Below are positions 47,586-57,759 of a DNA stretch of 64,000 nt, one piece after another. The DNA comes from Sthenelais limicola. Taxonomy: Eukaryota > Annelida > Polychaeta > Phyllodocida > Sigalionidae. Within the stretch, counting starts at the first letter, position 1. Every line of letters starts with the position of its first letter. A model generated the notes under the pieces. The model was not told the DNA's origin. It did not search any database and saw only the letters and a list, made by a program, of their open reading frames with translations. Location of the stretch: contig OW804094.1 in the NCBI GenBank assembly GCA_942159475.1, positions 47,240,966-47,304,965 of the forward strand, read 5' to 3'. A program made the translations under genes and the position numbers.

Positions 47586-48746
47586 ATGGGCAGCCCTAAA
47601 AAGGCTAAGGAGACGAAAGGCTTGGAAGGCCCTGCAAAGCTTGCTTCCAACGCCATCATCCAGCTGTTCTTGGACAGACGGCAGGGCGCACAGGTCTTGA
47701 GTTTTTTAAGCTCATAAAGGACTTACAAGATGTGGGTGCACCTGTGGACAAAGGTTTACGTATGGCAGGCAGCCAGTCAGCTTGCGGAGGCTGTGATGGC
47801 ACTACTCCCGCAACCCTGTGTGTTGCTCATGAAAATCTAAATTTTAATTCAACTTCCAGGTAAGTCTCTAAAAATTCCAAAAGATAAGACTCGCCTGAAA
47901 TCAGCAATTAAGAATGGCAAAAGGGAGGAATGCCTTGACAAAGGTGGAGCAACGATCAAAAAAACATGACTGTCAACAGAGGCGGTGACAAGAACAGTGA
48001 GAGACGTACGGTTGGGAGAGTCTGAAAACCTGTTGGACCAGCACCATGCATCCAGCACATGCTGGACAGCTGGGAGCCACCCTTAAAAGGAGTACCAAGG
48101 GTTTGGGGCTCAAAAGTAGAGAGCAAGGTCCCCATTACACCAGATCTGCTCCATGTGATCAAAGCTCATTTAACCCCAGGAGACAAGAGGGATGTAGCGA
48201 TCTGGGCAGCATGCTTCTTAAGGAAGTGTGTTCTATGATGTGCAGCTGTCAAATGTGACACCCATAATGACAAGTGATGTGAAAGTTATACTCAGTGTCA
48301 TTGTCATTGTGTGGCCAAAAACAAACCAGTACAAAAATAACGATTATGAGGTGACTTTACCTAGGATAAGAAGTCATGACCTCTGCCCTGTGAGGGCTGT
48401 GTTCGCCATGCTCAGGTCTCTACCTGACATGCCCCCTGATACACCAGCACTGGCCTACATGAAGGGTGACCGTGAGAATTTGTGGAGCAGGTAAGGTTTA
48501 CCCTGAGAGGCAAAGTGAGTGATCTAAGTTCTATCAGCTAGCTGTCACAGTTTCCGTCGTGGGTTGGCCACCTGGGCCCACAAATGTGGCATTGATCCTG
48601 ACTCAATACGTCTACTGGGTAATTGGAAAACCGAGTGTTACAGAAAAAACTTGACGAACAGCGACCGACCCGCCCTCTTGAGGGCGGAAAGCCCCTCTTG
48701 GAACTCCCTTCTGTCGCCCCATCAATCAGTGTCAACTCCCCACTAA
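47586..48746 (+). mobile_element. decayed tyrosine-recombinase element (DIRS/Crypton-type)
   Basis: Frames switch several times, but the fold is readable. LKGVPRVWGSKVESKVPITP and DLLHVIKAHLTPGDKRDVAI (48083 on) is the recombinase core start. FLRK follows, then VWPKTNQYKNNDYEVTLPRI and LCPVRAVFAML (48228-48494), then CHSFRRGLATWAHKCGIDPD and LLGNWKTECYRKNL (48543-48660). The catalytic set R (FLRK), HxxR (HSFR), W (GNW) and Y (ECY) is visible. A short upstream ORF (47586: MGSPKKAKETKGLEGPAKLA) may be its leader or gag-like part. Frameshifts and stops near 48236, 48494 and 48500-48540 make it inactive. No reverse transcriptase was found, so Crypton versus degraded DIRS cannot be decided. Confidence 0.75.
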
Positions 48747-50024
48747 GAGACGACCAGGATTTCTGGCTCAATTTTCAGTGTTTTCCCATGTAAGTGGCGA
48801 CCAGCTGATCGTTTCAAATGAAACTTGTGTTAGGTAGGATGGCCTTTTGTGGGAGGACTTATATATCATATGGTACACAAAACTTGTGCTTTTAAATCTA
48901 AAAATAGGCGGGAACCTGGGTTGAGACCTCTGTTCCTCTGTTTTTGCACACGTTACTACTACTGCACCCCTGCGGTACCTCCCTGCTTGCAGTGGTAGCC
49001 ACTACCATGCAGTGGTAGTGGCGGTGGTATGTATGGAACACTGGCAGATAGAGGGGGGGGGGGGGGTAGAGGTTGGCGGGGGTAGAGGAGGGCGGGGGGA
49101 TGATAACAAACATAATCTTCCTAAATTAACCTTGCAAAACGTTCCTAAGCTTTCCTATCCCTTGTGCGGGTCACTTTTCTGGACTCCAGATACCATGGAC
49201 AGATTGGCTACAACTGGAGTTATGGCTGAGAGACTCCCCTAAAATCACTACTCTACACAGGTTTTGGGGTCAGATGAGGAGTCGCGGCGATTTATTTCTT
49301 GCTTTGACAAATGTTACATCAGACTCTAATTGGACAATTGGACACTTGATTACCAACGAAATATTTAATTGTTCTGTAATTGCTCTGTTCATGTTATGTA
49401 ACTTTCTCTAACCTTGGATCATTGTTATTCTCATTCTTACTGGCGCGCGTGCAAAAATATGTATTGTATTTTAGAAATTAGTTGAGTTGAATAAACTCCC
49501 TGAACCCACATCTTGTTTGAGTTAACTGGTTAAGATAGTTTCGCATAAGAAACCTATCAGCCTGAATATTAAGGGCAAGTCAGCAAACTATGATGAACAC
49601 AAGCGTACAGAAACAGCTTTGCTTAATCTATGGACATTAACTGTGACCTATCTGTTCATACAGGCACTGATGCCATAGTTGACACTCTCTACGAGTTGTG
49701 GGATATGCAGAAGCACATAACCGTGAAAACCATGCATAGAACCAAAGGTAATCCAGACAGATGGAGGGCCTGAATTTGATGGGTTCTTGTTCAAAGAAGT
49801 CTGTAACCTCTAAGACACGACCAAACAGACAATGCTTCCATGTTATGTGGATTATGGCACTGATGACGGGGATTCATACATACTGTGCATCGCCAGTACA
49901 TACAATACATGTAATACCATACACACAAGTACAGGGGATACACTGTATTTGGAATTGAGTCATACACACCGGCTGATCTAATCCATGGCGTGCCTTGTGA
50001 TGTTCTGGACTTCCCCTCCTATTC

Positions 50025-50287
50025 AGGGCTCCTGAGGGGGGTGTCTATTTTTTCTTGTCGCTACCAAGAAACAGCAATTGTCACTTGTCACTAAGACAAT
50101 TCTTTTGTCGTTTGTCACTTAATTTCCGAAAAAATGGCCCGTTTTTTGTCGGTAAGGACTAATAAGGTCTTTGTCGATTTGTCAGGCTAAGAAAGTGTTT
50201 TTGTCGTTTGTCACTTGATGCCCATGTCGATTGTCGATCCTAAGAATAGGCCTTGTCGATTTGTCGAATTTACCCCTCAAGAGCCCT
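50025..50287 (+). mobile_element. MITE copy B (AGGGCTCCTGAGGGG family)
   Basis: 263 bp with terminal inverted repeats AGGGCTCCTGAGGGG / CCCCTCAAGAGCCCT and an exact 6-bp TSD CTATTC (50019-50024, 50288-50293). The interior is repeats of TTGTCG(T/A)TTGTCA type, non-coding. Confidence 0.9.
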
Positions 50288-50475
50288 CTATTCAGGCTTC
50301 ATAGAGGATCTTCATTAAAAGTTATGCAAGCCACACAAGTATGTGCGGTGAACTTGCAAATGCTAGGTCCTGGTTGTTTAAAGTGGGTGACTAGGTGTAT
50401 AGATACTACCCACCAAACCCTACCCTACCCTGCTCTTTTTCAGACCTCTTGTGGGCACAAACAAGTACGTCCTTT

Positions 50476-50742
50476 AGGGCTCTTGAGGGGTAAATTCAAC
50501 AAATCGACATGGCCTATTCTTATGATCGACAATCGACATGGGCATCAAGTGACAAACGACAAAAATACTTTCTTAGCCTGACAATTAAATCAACAAAGAC
50601 CTTATTAGTCCTTACCGACAAAAAACGGGTCATTTTTACGGAAATTAAGTGACAAATGACAAAAGAATTGTCTTAATGACAAGTGACAATTGTTGTTTCT
50701 TGGTAGCGACAAGAAAAATTAGACACCCCCCTCAGGAGCCCT
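50476..50742 (-). mobile_element. MITE copy C, inverted relative to B
   Basis: 267 bp, about 90% alike to copy B in reverse orientation. Ends AGGGCTCTTGAGGGG and CCCCTCAGGAGCCCT, with an exact 6-bp TSD TCCTTT (50470-50475, 50743-50748). Separated from copy B by 188 bp. Separate TSDs show independent insertions rather than one inverted duplication. Confidence 0.9.
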
Positions 50743-51902
50743 TCCTTTCGCAAGCTTGACAGTTTTTCATTACCAACGCCAATTACTAACGCCAATATGT
50801 TATGTGAATAACTCAAGTCGGCAGTTTACTGTCTACGGACAGTACAAGGATGCTTACCTAGATCCCCATATCACGACATCAAAGGAGAAGCGTTAAGCGT
50901 TGGTTCCTCAAACTGAGTTGGAGGTCCTGCCTGAAACTGTGGCAGAGTACCACAAGGACCTCAACAAACCAAAGATTTTCCTCACAAAACATCTGTTCAT
51001 GAGGCATGTCTGCAAGGTACACACCCCTCTAACACCAACATACAGGTGGCCCATTGCCCTGTGCAAGATCCAGATTTAATCCGACATGTGGGTCACTCCA
51101 ATTACAGTTTGAAGAGGAGAGACGCCACAACGAAGGTCTGCCTTCACTTTCGTGATAGGCCTATGGAATGTACCATACAGTATGGCTACAAGGGCACTTT
51201 ACACTTGGCCACCGTGGTTCACGAGTCGATCAAAGAACATGTGAAGAATGAGAAGTGGGAATCTAAAGTCCAAGACTTCCAAGAAACATGCTAGCGAAAC
51301 CTCATCTTCTAATGCTAAACGACCATGGAAAGAGTCAAAGGGGAAGGCAGAAGAGGCTGAGAAAGCCAAATTTATCCCAGTCCTGCCACCAAAGACGAAC
51401 ACATGGAACAGGTTTTCACCAAGCCAGTTGGAACACAAGTTCCCCAACCTTTTTTTTTTTTTCCCCAACGCCGGGTGTTTATTCAGCCTTTCAACAAATC
51501 TTAGCTTCGGGGCCGATAACACTTATTTTTACATCAAGCCCACTTCGTCTCTGCTTCTGTATCGCACGTAAGGATTTAAGAAACCACCGACCTGAAATTG
51601 TCTGTGGTACTAATTATTATATTTTCCACCTTATTTCTAACATGTTGCGTGGAATTCATAGCACCCATGGATGTATTCACATGTTTTGACTAGATCGTGA
51701 GTTATGTCATTGACTAGCACCTCGTATATTATTTCTAACATAACATTGTATTACATCGTTGAACATTTGTTGTGGAATAAAATATGACATGTGTGTTAAG
51801 TTTTCTTCGTTTATCGATCAACCACGACTAGTTTTAAGAGAGACTACTATGTGTGAAATTTGAATACCTCTGTCACACATCTACCTCTAATTTTTTAACG
51901 AC

Positions 51903-54900
51903 TTACAGTTCGTTATAAAACTTCTCCCATCTTGCCCACTCTCTCTTGTGGGTGGAGTTTGTGAAGGAGCCGTCGTACATAATTCTCAACTTAAACTTCA
52001 GCTCTCTGAGAAACTCAAAAAAGCATAACCGATTCTTTTTAAAGATTTTACACTTGTAAATATAGAATCTGGCCAAGAGTAATACGAAATTCCATGTACA
52101 GTATTTCTCCTCTATGTTGGGAACTCCAAATAACATAAAAATAACATTCATATCGTCTGTGATTTCACTGTCTAAATGATTGTTCCTTTTGGCCCAGTTT
52201 ATCAAATGGTGCCAAAATGAGCAAGCATTCTCACAATCTATAAAAAAGTGAAACAAGTTATCCACAGAATCGCAATAGCTACATAGGTTATTTGGCTTGA
52301 GATCCATATCACTCAAATGTACGTTACAAATGATCAATCTGTTTAGCACCTGATATTGAAATGACTGTAGACGCACATTTCTAGTGCAATTGAACGGTAG
52401 ACAGTACCAAATCGAGAACTCAATATTTGATATATCTATGTTCTTATCTAAAAACATGTTTGCCCACTCGACATTCCTGTCTCCCTTTGGGTTAATGAAC
52501 ACTCTGACGGCGTGATAAATATCGCATGTAGCTGCAGAGAGAATATCAACGTCTACTGTACCTATCTGACAGATTAGTTCCTCTCTATAATTTTGCACTT
52601 CTTCTTCAGCAATTGTCTTGAGCCACCTTGCTGGTATTTTCTTACTCAAACTAAGTTCTTCTAAGTAGTTGATGGTAATGCCAAACTTGCATTTTATTTC
52701 GTTCTTATTTTTTACTCTATTATTTGTGACTAGATCCTCTATCTTGTGAATCTCTTTTTTTTTTCACAAGTGAACTCTGCACAGGGCGTCCTCAAGCTTT
52801 ATCCATCTGTTGTTCCAGATACATTCACATAGGATGCTTTTCTTATTTTTTTTTTTTTATTAAGAGTATTTGTCAATCGATACAGGAACAAGTACATGTA
52901 TAAGTAAACATAACAAAGTCAATATACATAAGATATCACCTGTATACAAGAGGTAGGAAATAGCCTCAGTCCTAGTGAAACTAGGTCTGGTATGATTGGC
53001 CATTACCTGATGGTAAAACATAACTATAACTTGTAGCATACACATGGAAAAAAAATAGGGCTATCTAGGTGGGTATTACGTGGCTCTTGCGAGCTATAAA
53101 ATCGATTCCAAGTTTTAAAGATTTCTGTATAGAATTCTGAGAAGTCACCACTAATTTGGTTTCTAAATCGCATTAATTTTTTGAGATCATACCCTACATT
53201 TTCTCGAACAAGAGCAGACCATTTAGCATGCGGGTCCACCAACATTCTCTGAGCCCATTTTATCCTACATGTGATTAGCTTAGATCTAACGTCGTGTAGT
53301 TTGAGACCGCCTTCATCAATTTTTCTACACAAATAGTGCCAGGCAACTCTGTGCTTCCCTTTTCTCCAAATAAAGTCGGCTACCATTTTTTGTATCTTAC
53401 ATATCATGTGCTCTTCAATGACGATCAGGTTTGCGACATACATAAATAAAGGGATAATTAAGACATTAGCAATAACTACTCTGCCTTTTATAGATTTATC
53501 TCTCTTACTCCAGTGGTTGACAACCACGCAAGCCTTTTCAAAGGCGGTTTCAAAATTAATATTATTCTGTTGTTGCTTGTCATACGGATAGAGTAAATGA
53601 ATACCGAGAATTTTCATAGAATTGACCCAGTCTATGTTCTGAGACACTTCTGGAAGAGTACCATTTCGCCTATATTGAAGCCTTTGGTTTTACCGGTATT
53701 GAGTACTAGGCCGGATACATTACTAAATTCACTGATTATAGCCATCATTTGCAACTATCGTCATGTCGTCCGCGAATTGTATTATTTTGTTATGGACACC
53801 ACCAAATATTACACCTTGACATTCTGAATCGGTTCTTATCATCTCGGCTAGTCTCTCGACAACAATAATGAAGAGCAAGGATGCTATAGGGTCACCTTGC
53901 TTAACCCCTCGCCCAATACTAAACCATTCAGATATGTGACCGTTATTTACAATACACGATCTGGACCCTATCATGAGTCTTTTGATCCAATTCAAGAAAA
54001 ATTGCCTATGTTTATATCCTTTAGACATTTAAATAAGAATTCCCAGGAGATCGAGATCTATATACCTGCCCTTAATAAAACCGTACTGATCCTCGTTGAT
54101 CGCTTTGTCAATACACCCTTTTAGCCTGTTGCTAAGAGACTTAGATATTATTTTGTAGTCTGTGTTTAACAGTGTGATTGGTCTCTAGCTACCAATGAGT
54201 TTTAAATTACAGTCCTTTTTAGGGATTAGGGAGATAACACCTCTGTACATTTCATGCGATAGGCTATTACTCAGGTCACATTCTCTTAGTACCTCGTCGA
54301 ATATTGGTTCTAATACGCTCCATAAACACTTGTAGAATTCTACAGGTATACCGTCTGGTCCAGGAGCTTTGTTGCTCGCGAATGAGTCAAGTGATTTCTT
54401 GATCTCATTTTTATCAAAACCTCTGTTAAGTATCTCATTATCCATTGAATCAAAGGTAAAACCATCGTGTTCGGCCAAGAAGGAGTTATGTTCAGGTGCG
54501 GTCATTTCTTTTTCATGATATAAATTTTGATAGAATTCTTTCTTTTTCTTTAGAATTTCGCTAGATTCGGTGATATCAACACTGTCGACTTCTAACTGGG
54601 AAATTACTTTTTTCTTGAAATTTCTTTTTTCTAAATTTAAAAAGTAGGCTGTGGGTTTCTCACCCTCCACTAGCCATTGTGCTCTGCTACAAGCCATCGC
54701 ACCCTGAGCTTTTATAATCTGTTCTAGACGCAACTCGTCTTGTAAATTCTCTATCTCTTGACTTTCGGTCTGGTTTAATACACCCTTTTGGAATAATACT
54801 CTTATTCGTTCTCTGTACTCTTTTTCGACCTTTCTCTTCTCTCTATTTTTCTGTTTTGTATAACTGATGGTTTCGACTCGAATTATATGTAATCCCATTT

Positions 54901-55776
54901 GGCTTTAATACATCCTAAGCCTTCCATTTCATATGCTTCAATTATTTTTTCTTTCATCATAGATACATACTCCTCGTTATTCAGTAAATATTTATTAAAC
55001 TTCCACATACCAGGGCCTCTGGCCTGTTCATTAGATTTAATAGAGAAAGAAACTAACGAGTGATCTGAATGCTCACACAAAACATTATCGAGACACTTAA
55101 CCTCAGGTCTGAGCGTGGAATCAATCATACAATAATCCAATCTAGATTTTTGAGAGAGGGAGTTTCTCCCCCAAGTGTTTATATTTGCCGTACGCGGCAG
55201 CATCTCTTTAATAATATCACATAATTCGAAATCATGCACTATTTTTATCATATCTCTCAGCCCTACATGTCTTGCATGCTGGCTGTCACTCAAGTTTAGA
55301 AATTCTTCTTCTGGCATTATATCCAGATTAAAGTCACCCATGACAATTAATGATCTTTCTATTTTACCATTCATTATTCTCCTTAGAGAGGTACACATTT
55401 CAGCTTGCTCCTTATAAGCATCTTTTGTTGGAAAATACACTGAGAATATTGACAGTTCTTTTTGTTCTAACGTTAGATCCACAAATGCGATTCTACCTAG
55501 ATCGTCACCCCCTTTATGCTTAATTTCTACATTCAGATCTTTAGATATTAAGATGGCAACTCCTCTTGCATTTCTTTTGCCGTGGACAAAATGGGCATTA
55601 CCCTGCTATTGATTTCTCCATATTTTGATATCACTATTTACCCTGTGTGTTTCTTGTAGTGCGAATATGGCTCTTTTCTTCTTATTCAAAAATCTAAATA
55701 ATGCCTTTCTTTTTTTCAGACCTGCTAATCCATTTACATTTAAGGTGTAGAAGTTTATATTATTCTCTTCAATCAT
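51903..55776 (-). pseudogene. LINE ORF2: AP endonuclease, reverse transcriptase, Cys/His C-terminus
   Basis: Start ATG 55776. Endonuclease motifs: NVNGL, LQETH, MGDFNLDI, NTWGRNSLSQKSRLDY, SDHSLV. One TAG lies at 55608-55606, and the frame shifts near 54890. [54 protein letters not shown], then directly ISWEFLFK. The roughly 40 residues with catalytic motif A (DFxKAFDS) are deleted at about 54050. Motif B GRGVKQGDPIASLLF and motif C IQFADDMTIV follow. More frameshifts lie near 54000 and 53720. The C-terminal region LQSFQYQVLNRLI and LCSYCDSVDNLFHFFIDC ends at the stop by 51903. Clade L1/Tx1 by RPITLLN..YK. Dead copy. Confidence 0.88.
52846..53045 (-). mobile_element. 200-bp poly(A)-tailed insertion inside LINE ORF2
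   Basis: On the minus strand the ORF2 frame leaves after HLDSPIFF and resumes at SILCECIWNNRWIKLEDAL near 52838. The DNA between ends ACTCTTAATAAAAAAAAAAA, i.e. a poly(A)-tailed, non-coding, SINE-like insert or a truncated LINE 3' end. No A/B box is evident and I could not fix a TSD. It post-dates the host LINE. Confidence 0.55.
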
Positions 55777-56008
55777 TTTGGATTTTGGGGACGCAGCTCA
55801 CCCTCCAAGATTTCTGTCTTATAATTATATCAGAGTACTTACAATATATTTTCGCATCATATAAGTTAGCAGTACATGTTAAGTGTATATCATCAACTCT
55901 TATTTTCATAACTTCTGTGTTGACGGGTGTATTACAGACACTTGTTTTAGCGTCGACCCGTTTTACAATTGTTATAGAATACATTTTGTTATGATAATTT
56001 TTAAACAA
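55769..56008 (-). CDS. small ORF (79 aa) between NADAR and ORF2
   Basis: Begins ATG at 56008, 31 nt after the NADAR-frame stop, and its TGA (55771-55769) overlaps the ORF2 start ATG (55776-55774). The peptide (MYSITIVKRVDAKTS, VMKIRVDDIHLTCTANLYDA, WRVSCVPKIQND) looks beta-rich with four cysteines but matches no family I know. The 8-nt overlap suits termination-reinitiation used by some LINEs to express ORF2. It could also be the degraded end of a longer ORF1. Confidence 0.4.
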   Translation of the reverse strand: MFKNYHNKMYSITIVKRVDAKTSVCNTPVNTEVMKIRVDDIHLTCTANLYDAKIYCKYSDIIIRQKSWRVSCVPKIQND

Positions 56009-56039
56009 TGATCACCACTAATACACAAACTATTCCTGT

Positions 56040-56564
56040 CTATGATCTGCTTGCAGCAACCTCCATCTTGTCGCTCTCATCATCATCTCCATCTTCCGCT
56101 TTCTCTTCTGCTGCCTTGGCTACAAGTCTCTCCCTGACCCTCATCCCAGAGAGGCCCAAGAGATTTCCCTTCTTGTTCCATTTCTCTTGCACCAGTACGT
56201 CGGGGTTGTATAGTCCCATTCCTATACCCCATTTGGAGATGTTAGGGGATGCCTCCCCTATGGTCTTGTCTCCTGTTGCCAGCAGGTAATTAGCAACCGA
56301 CTCGTTGTATTAGACTTTTCTTTTCAAGCCTCTCATTAGAGTAGATTCGAGGTTGTCATCCCATTGGTCCCATACCTCATCGGACACGTAGGAGTCCAGA
56401 GCAACTTTGCATCGTACTGGGTCTTCCAGCGTCAGTATGAAGTCAGCTTTCTGCATATCTTGATCCATTACAGCCTTAGAAAGAGCAAGGTATTGCTCAA
56501 TGCAAAAAAACCATCTTTTGTCTACCTTGAATTTCGCTTCATAATGATTTAACAGGGGGCGCAC
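56040..56564 (-). pseudogene. NADAR (YbiA/COG3236-like) domain carried by the LINE
   Basis: 175 in-frame codons with one TAA at 56310-56312. The first half reads RPLLNHYEAKFKV, WFFCIEQYLALSKAVM, KADFILTLEDPVRCK, SDEVWDQWDDNL, TLMRGLKRK. After the stop come NYLLATGDKTIGEASP, KWGIGMGLYNPDV, KWNKKGNLLGLSGMRVRERL. This is the NADAR order: E in the xEQY helix, K of the following helix, W-D..., LLxTGDxxIxEAS, WGIG, and NxLGxxxMxVRxxL, all present. Domain length (about 155 residues) is normal. It ends with an acidic tail (EEKAEDGDDDESDK). Known NADARs act on ADP-ribose or nucleoside glycosidic bonds; some reverse guanine ADP-ribosylation. The frame joins ORF1 after FVFFTRE by a one-step frameshift, so the ancestral ORF1 was probably an ORF1p-NADAR fusion. 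Confidence 0.85.
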
Positions 56565-57457
56565 TCCCTAGTGAAGAACACAAACGTATATTCGTCTTCT
56601 TTTTTGGCGAGGAATCCAGGTGTGAACTGCTTTGGGAGCATTTCTAATTGATCATGCTTATAACGTCTCTGACCTAGTATAACATCGCCATATGCGTTAA
56701 CGACAACAGGGTATCTTTGCGACGCTCTTGCTGCCGCGACGCACTGCCTTGCTCTGGTAATCCTCTTTCTTACCTTGTCTGGTAGATCTTTCCTTAGCCA
56801 GTATAGTCTCTTGGTGTTTTCATTGACCTTTTTACCAAGATTGTCCCTCTTACCCCACACGTCCTTCATATCTGTCACATTCTCAAACACGATCAAGACA
56901 GGTGCTGCCTTACCTCTTCCAAGCCTCATAGTCGTGTACTGTACTGCTTTAGAAACTCCCATGTGTTCCTCCAGTACCACTGCAACCGTATTTCCAAGGA
57001 TTTGATCATCCTCGTTGTCCTCCTTTTTAACTCCATCCAAGATTAGGTTCAGCTCCTTATCTTTTATCTGTTGCCTTAGCTGTTCCTCCTCATCCCCGAT
57101 CATGGCCATGTATATGGCAACGAGTTTCGGGTCGTTCTTTTTCACCATGTTAATCCTGATGAGCTCCATTTCCTCGCGTTGCTTCTTCAATTCTTCCTCT
57201 ATAATGTCTGCTCTCTTATCTCTATGAAAGTTCTCACCTTCCATTACACCGAGTGCGGTTTTGATTTCGCCTACGTCCTTTTTAGTGTCAGATGCGGCGT
57301 CACTTATTTGAGTTTTTAACGCATCAAACATTGTTTTGATTTCATCATTAGTTATGGACGACATCTTGCTTACTTGCTTTTTACTAGGCTGGTTGTTCAC
57401 GCCCTCCTCCATCCTTTTTCTCTTTACTGAGTCCGTATCTTTTGTCACACTCATCAA
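56549..57457 (-). CDS. LINE ORF1: coiled coil and RRM-like nucleic-acid-binding protein
   Basis: 302 codons from ATG at 57457. Residues 1-35 are basic (KRKRMEEGVNNQPSKKQ). Residues about 40-150 are heptad-rich and charged (EEELKKQREEMELIR; GDEEEQLRQQIKDKEL), a coiled coil likely to drive oligomerisation. An RRM-like fold follows (LNLILDGVKKEDN; VQYTTMRLGRGKAAPVLIVF), then a C-terminal nucleic-acid-binding region (RLYWLRKDLPDKVRKRITRA; VVVNAYGDVILGQRRY) as in L1 ORF1p/Transposase_22. The last residues, KKEDEYTFVFFTRE, already look like the first strand of the NADAR domain that continues in another frame. The stop after ECAPC is therefore probably a frameshift product rather than the original terminus. 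Inferred role: RNA packaging into the retrotransposition RNP. Confidence 0.8.
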   Translation of the reverse strand: MMSVTKDTDSVKRKRMEEGVNNQPSKKQVSKMSSITNDEIKTMFDALKTQISDAASDTKKDVGEIKTALGVMEGENFHRDKRADIIEEELKKQREEMELIRINMVKKNDPKLVAIYMAMIGDEEEQLRQQIKDKELNLILDGVKKEDNEDDQILGNTVAVVLEEHMGVSKAVQYTTMRLGRGKAAPVLIVFENVTDMKDVWGKRDNLGKKVNENTKRLYWLRKDLPDKVRKRITRARQCVAAARASQRYPVVVNAYGDVILGQRRYKHDQLEMLPKQFTPGFLAKKEDEYTFVFFTRECAPC

Positions 57458-57759
57458 TAATATTCTTTAGCAACTGTATTCGTGCCGAAGAGTCTCAGAG
57501 TTACTGCCGGATGTTTATACTTCAGAGCTTTCTTCCGGTTCTACTAGACCTGCGCACATACACCAGTAGTAGAAATGGGTCACCTTGACCTATTTATCAC
57601 AACTGCTTTTCGGTAATCAGTCTAATCCCCACATGTAACGTACAAGCAATTATGCGATGAGACACAATAGTCAGCTTTTATATTTACCACTTTGCCACTC
57701 CATGTCAGAGTGTTATGTTTTGATTGAGCATCAGAATGCACCGATCGAGCTGTATGTAC

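Larger units (their letters stand above)
48750..51600. other. repeat-rich DNA with unrecognised coding-like debris
   Basis: A G14 run and G-rich tract at 49053-49099 could form quadruplexes. 49483-49490 has a poly(A) signal (GAATAAAC) that may end the recombinase element. The plus-strand frame at 51046-51294 (82 codons, charged, ending QDFQETC) and flanking pieces in other frames (50930-51060) read like one frameshifted protein, which I do not recognise. Two MITEs sit inside this stretch. Confidence 0.4.
51903..57457 (-). mobile_element. L1/Tx1-type LINE with ORF1-NADAR, small ORF and ORF2
   Basis: Order on the minus strand: ORF1 (57457-56549), NADAR domain (56564-56040), small ORF (56008-55769), ORF2 with AP endonuclease, RT and C-terminal Cys/His domain (55776-51903). 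All parts are colinear and tightly packed, with gaps of 31 nt or overlaps, which argues for one element. Single stops, frameshifts, a deletion in the RT and an insertion at 52846-53045 make this copy inactive. The 5' boundary is probably between 57460 and 57600. The 3' boundary below 51903 is not clear and I see no poly(A). Confidence 0.85.

Noticed and set aside
50025..50742. One large inverted-repeat transposon formed by the two MITEs
   Set aside because: Each half has its own complete TIRs and its own 6-bp TSD, so they are independent insertions.
56008..56289. Plus-strand Ser-rich 93-codon ORF
   Set aside because: It is the antisense shadow of the NADAR domain C-terminus.
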